Origin: a virus
IMG/VR virus record: IMGVR_UViG_3300021093_000391
Location: 1 to 22,440 of that record
Direction: 5' to 3' (one strand)
DNA: 22,440 bases
Shown here: piece by piece, positions 22,307 to 22,440 of the stretch
Numbering within the stretch: position 1 is the stretch's first letter
Layout: each line of letters begins with the position of its first letter
Translations under genes and position numbers: made by a program
The notes under the pieces: generated by a model
Seen by the model: the letters and a program-made list of their open reading frames with translations, nothing else
Database searches by the model: none
Told to the model about the DNA's origin: nothing

Positions 22307-22440
22307 TTAATTAAAATTATCTATTGCTATTCCTCCATCATAGGTATTTTCCCATGAGTCTGTATTATAAAATCCTGCGCTTATTAAAACTCCTGGTTCG
22401 TTGTAAGCCCCGCCAGAAACGAATGTACTTACAATAAGAC
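22307..22440 (-). CDS. C-terminal end of an unidentified gene (runs off the window)
   Basis: The last 43 codons of a minus-strand gene whose start lies beyond 22440. They read LIVSTFVSGGAYNEPGVLIS, then AGFYNTDSWENTYDGGIAID and NFN before a TAA at 22307-22309. The Gly/Asn/Tyr-rich composition resembles the end of a phage surface or structural protein, which fits its place before the tail-fibre gene. I cannot name it. The reading frame is open to the window edge. Confidence 0.6.
   Translation of the reverse strand, partial: LIVSTFVSGGAYNEPGVLISAGFYNTDSWENTYDGGIAIDNFN

Noticed and set aside
1-22440. tRNA genes, CRISPR arrays, insertion sequences
   Set aside because: No gap is long enough for a tRNA except 13243-13355, which shows no cloverleaf. 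No spaced direct repeats or transposase motifs were seen.

Overview
This window looks like part of a tailed double-stranded DNA bacteriophage (Caudoviricetes) genome, or a prophage or metagenomic contig of one. The DNA is AT-rich. Every gene I can support lies on the minus strand, so the reading order of the biology is from high to low coordinates. Genes are tightly packed, many with 1-nt or 4-nt stop/start overlaps. No tRNA, integrase, terminase, lysis or replication gene is visible, except a ribonucleotide reductase. The host cannot be read from the sequence. The B12-dependent reductase and the many 2-oxoglutarate oxygenases are typical of phages of aquatic bacteria, and a planktonic (possibly actinobacterial) host is only a guess.

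In transcription order: (1) 22440-19710 is a receptor-binding or tail-fibre region, with the end of an unidentified gene, a repeat-rich tail-fibre-like protein, and a two-domain fibronectin-III protein ending in a striking Phe/Pro-only tail. (2) 19663-13356 is an accessory block of nine genes in two probable operons. Six genes encode 2OG-Fe(II) oxygenases of the prolyl-4-hydroxylase type, two encode related proteins of unknown function (DUF6065-like), and one encodes an unknown 158-aa protein. (3) 13242-11209 is an adenosylcobalamin-dependent ribonucleotide reductase (nrdJ) with its own sigma70-like promoter. (4) 11193-7594 is a 1199-aa multi-domain lectin-like adhesin or minor tail protein. 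(5) 7575-3149 is the head module: a small unknown gene, portal, prohead protease fused to a scaffold, and major capsid protein followed by a strong terminator. (6) 3062-1 is the connector module and the start of what is probably the major tail protein.

The main points of interest are as follows. The six oxygenases all keep the HxD...H plus Lys/Arg at +10 geometry of prolyl 4-hydroxylases and lie directly next to a virion-type protein with a Pro/Phe tract, a plausible substrate. There is a strong internal ribosome-binding site inside the protease gene that should yield a free scaffold protein. Almost every intergenic gap carries an extended -10 element (TGnTATAAT or a close variant), several so close to the start codon that leaderless mRNA is likely. 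All functional assignments rest on reading motifs and gene order by eye; no database search was run.
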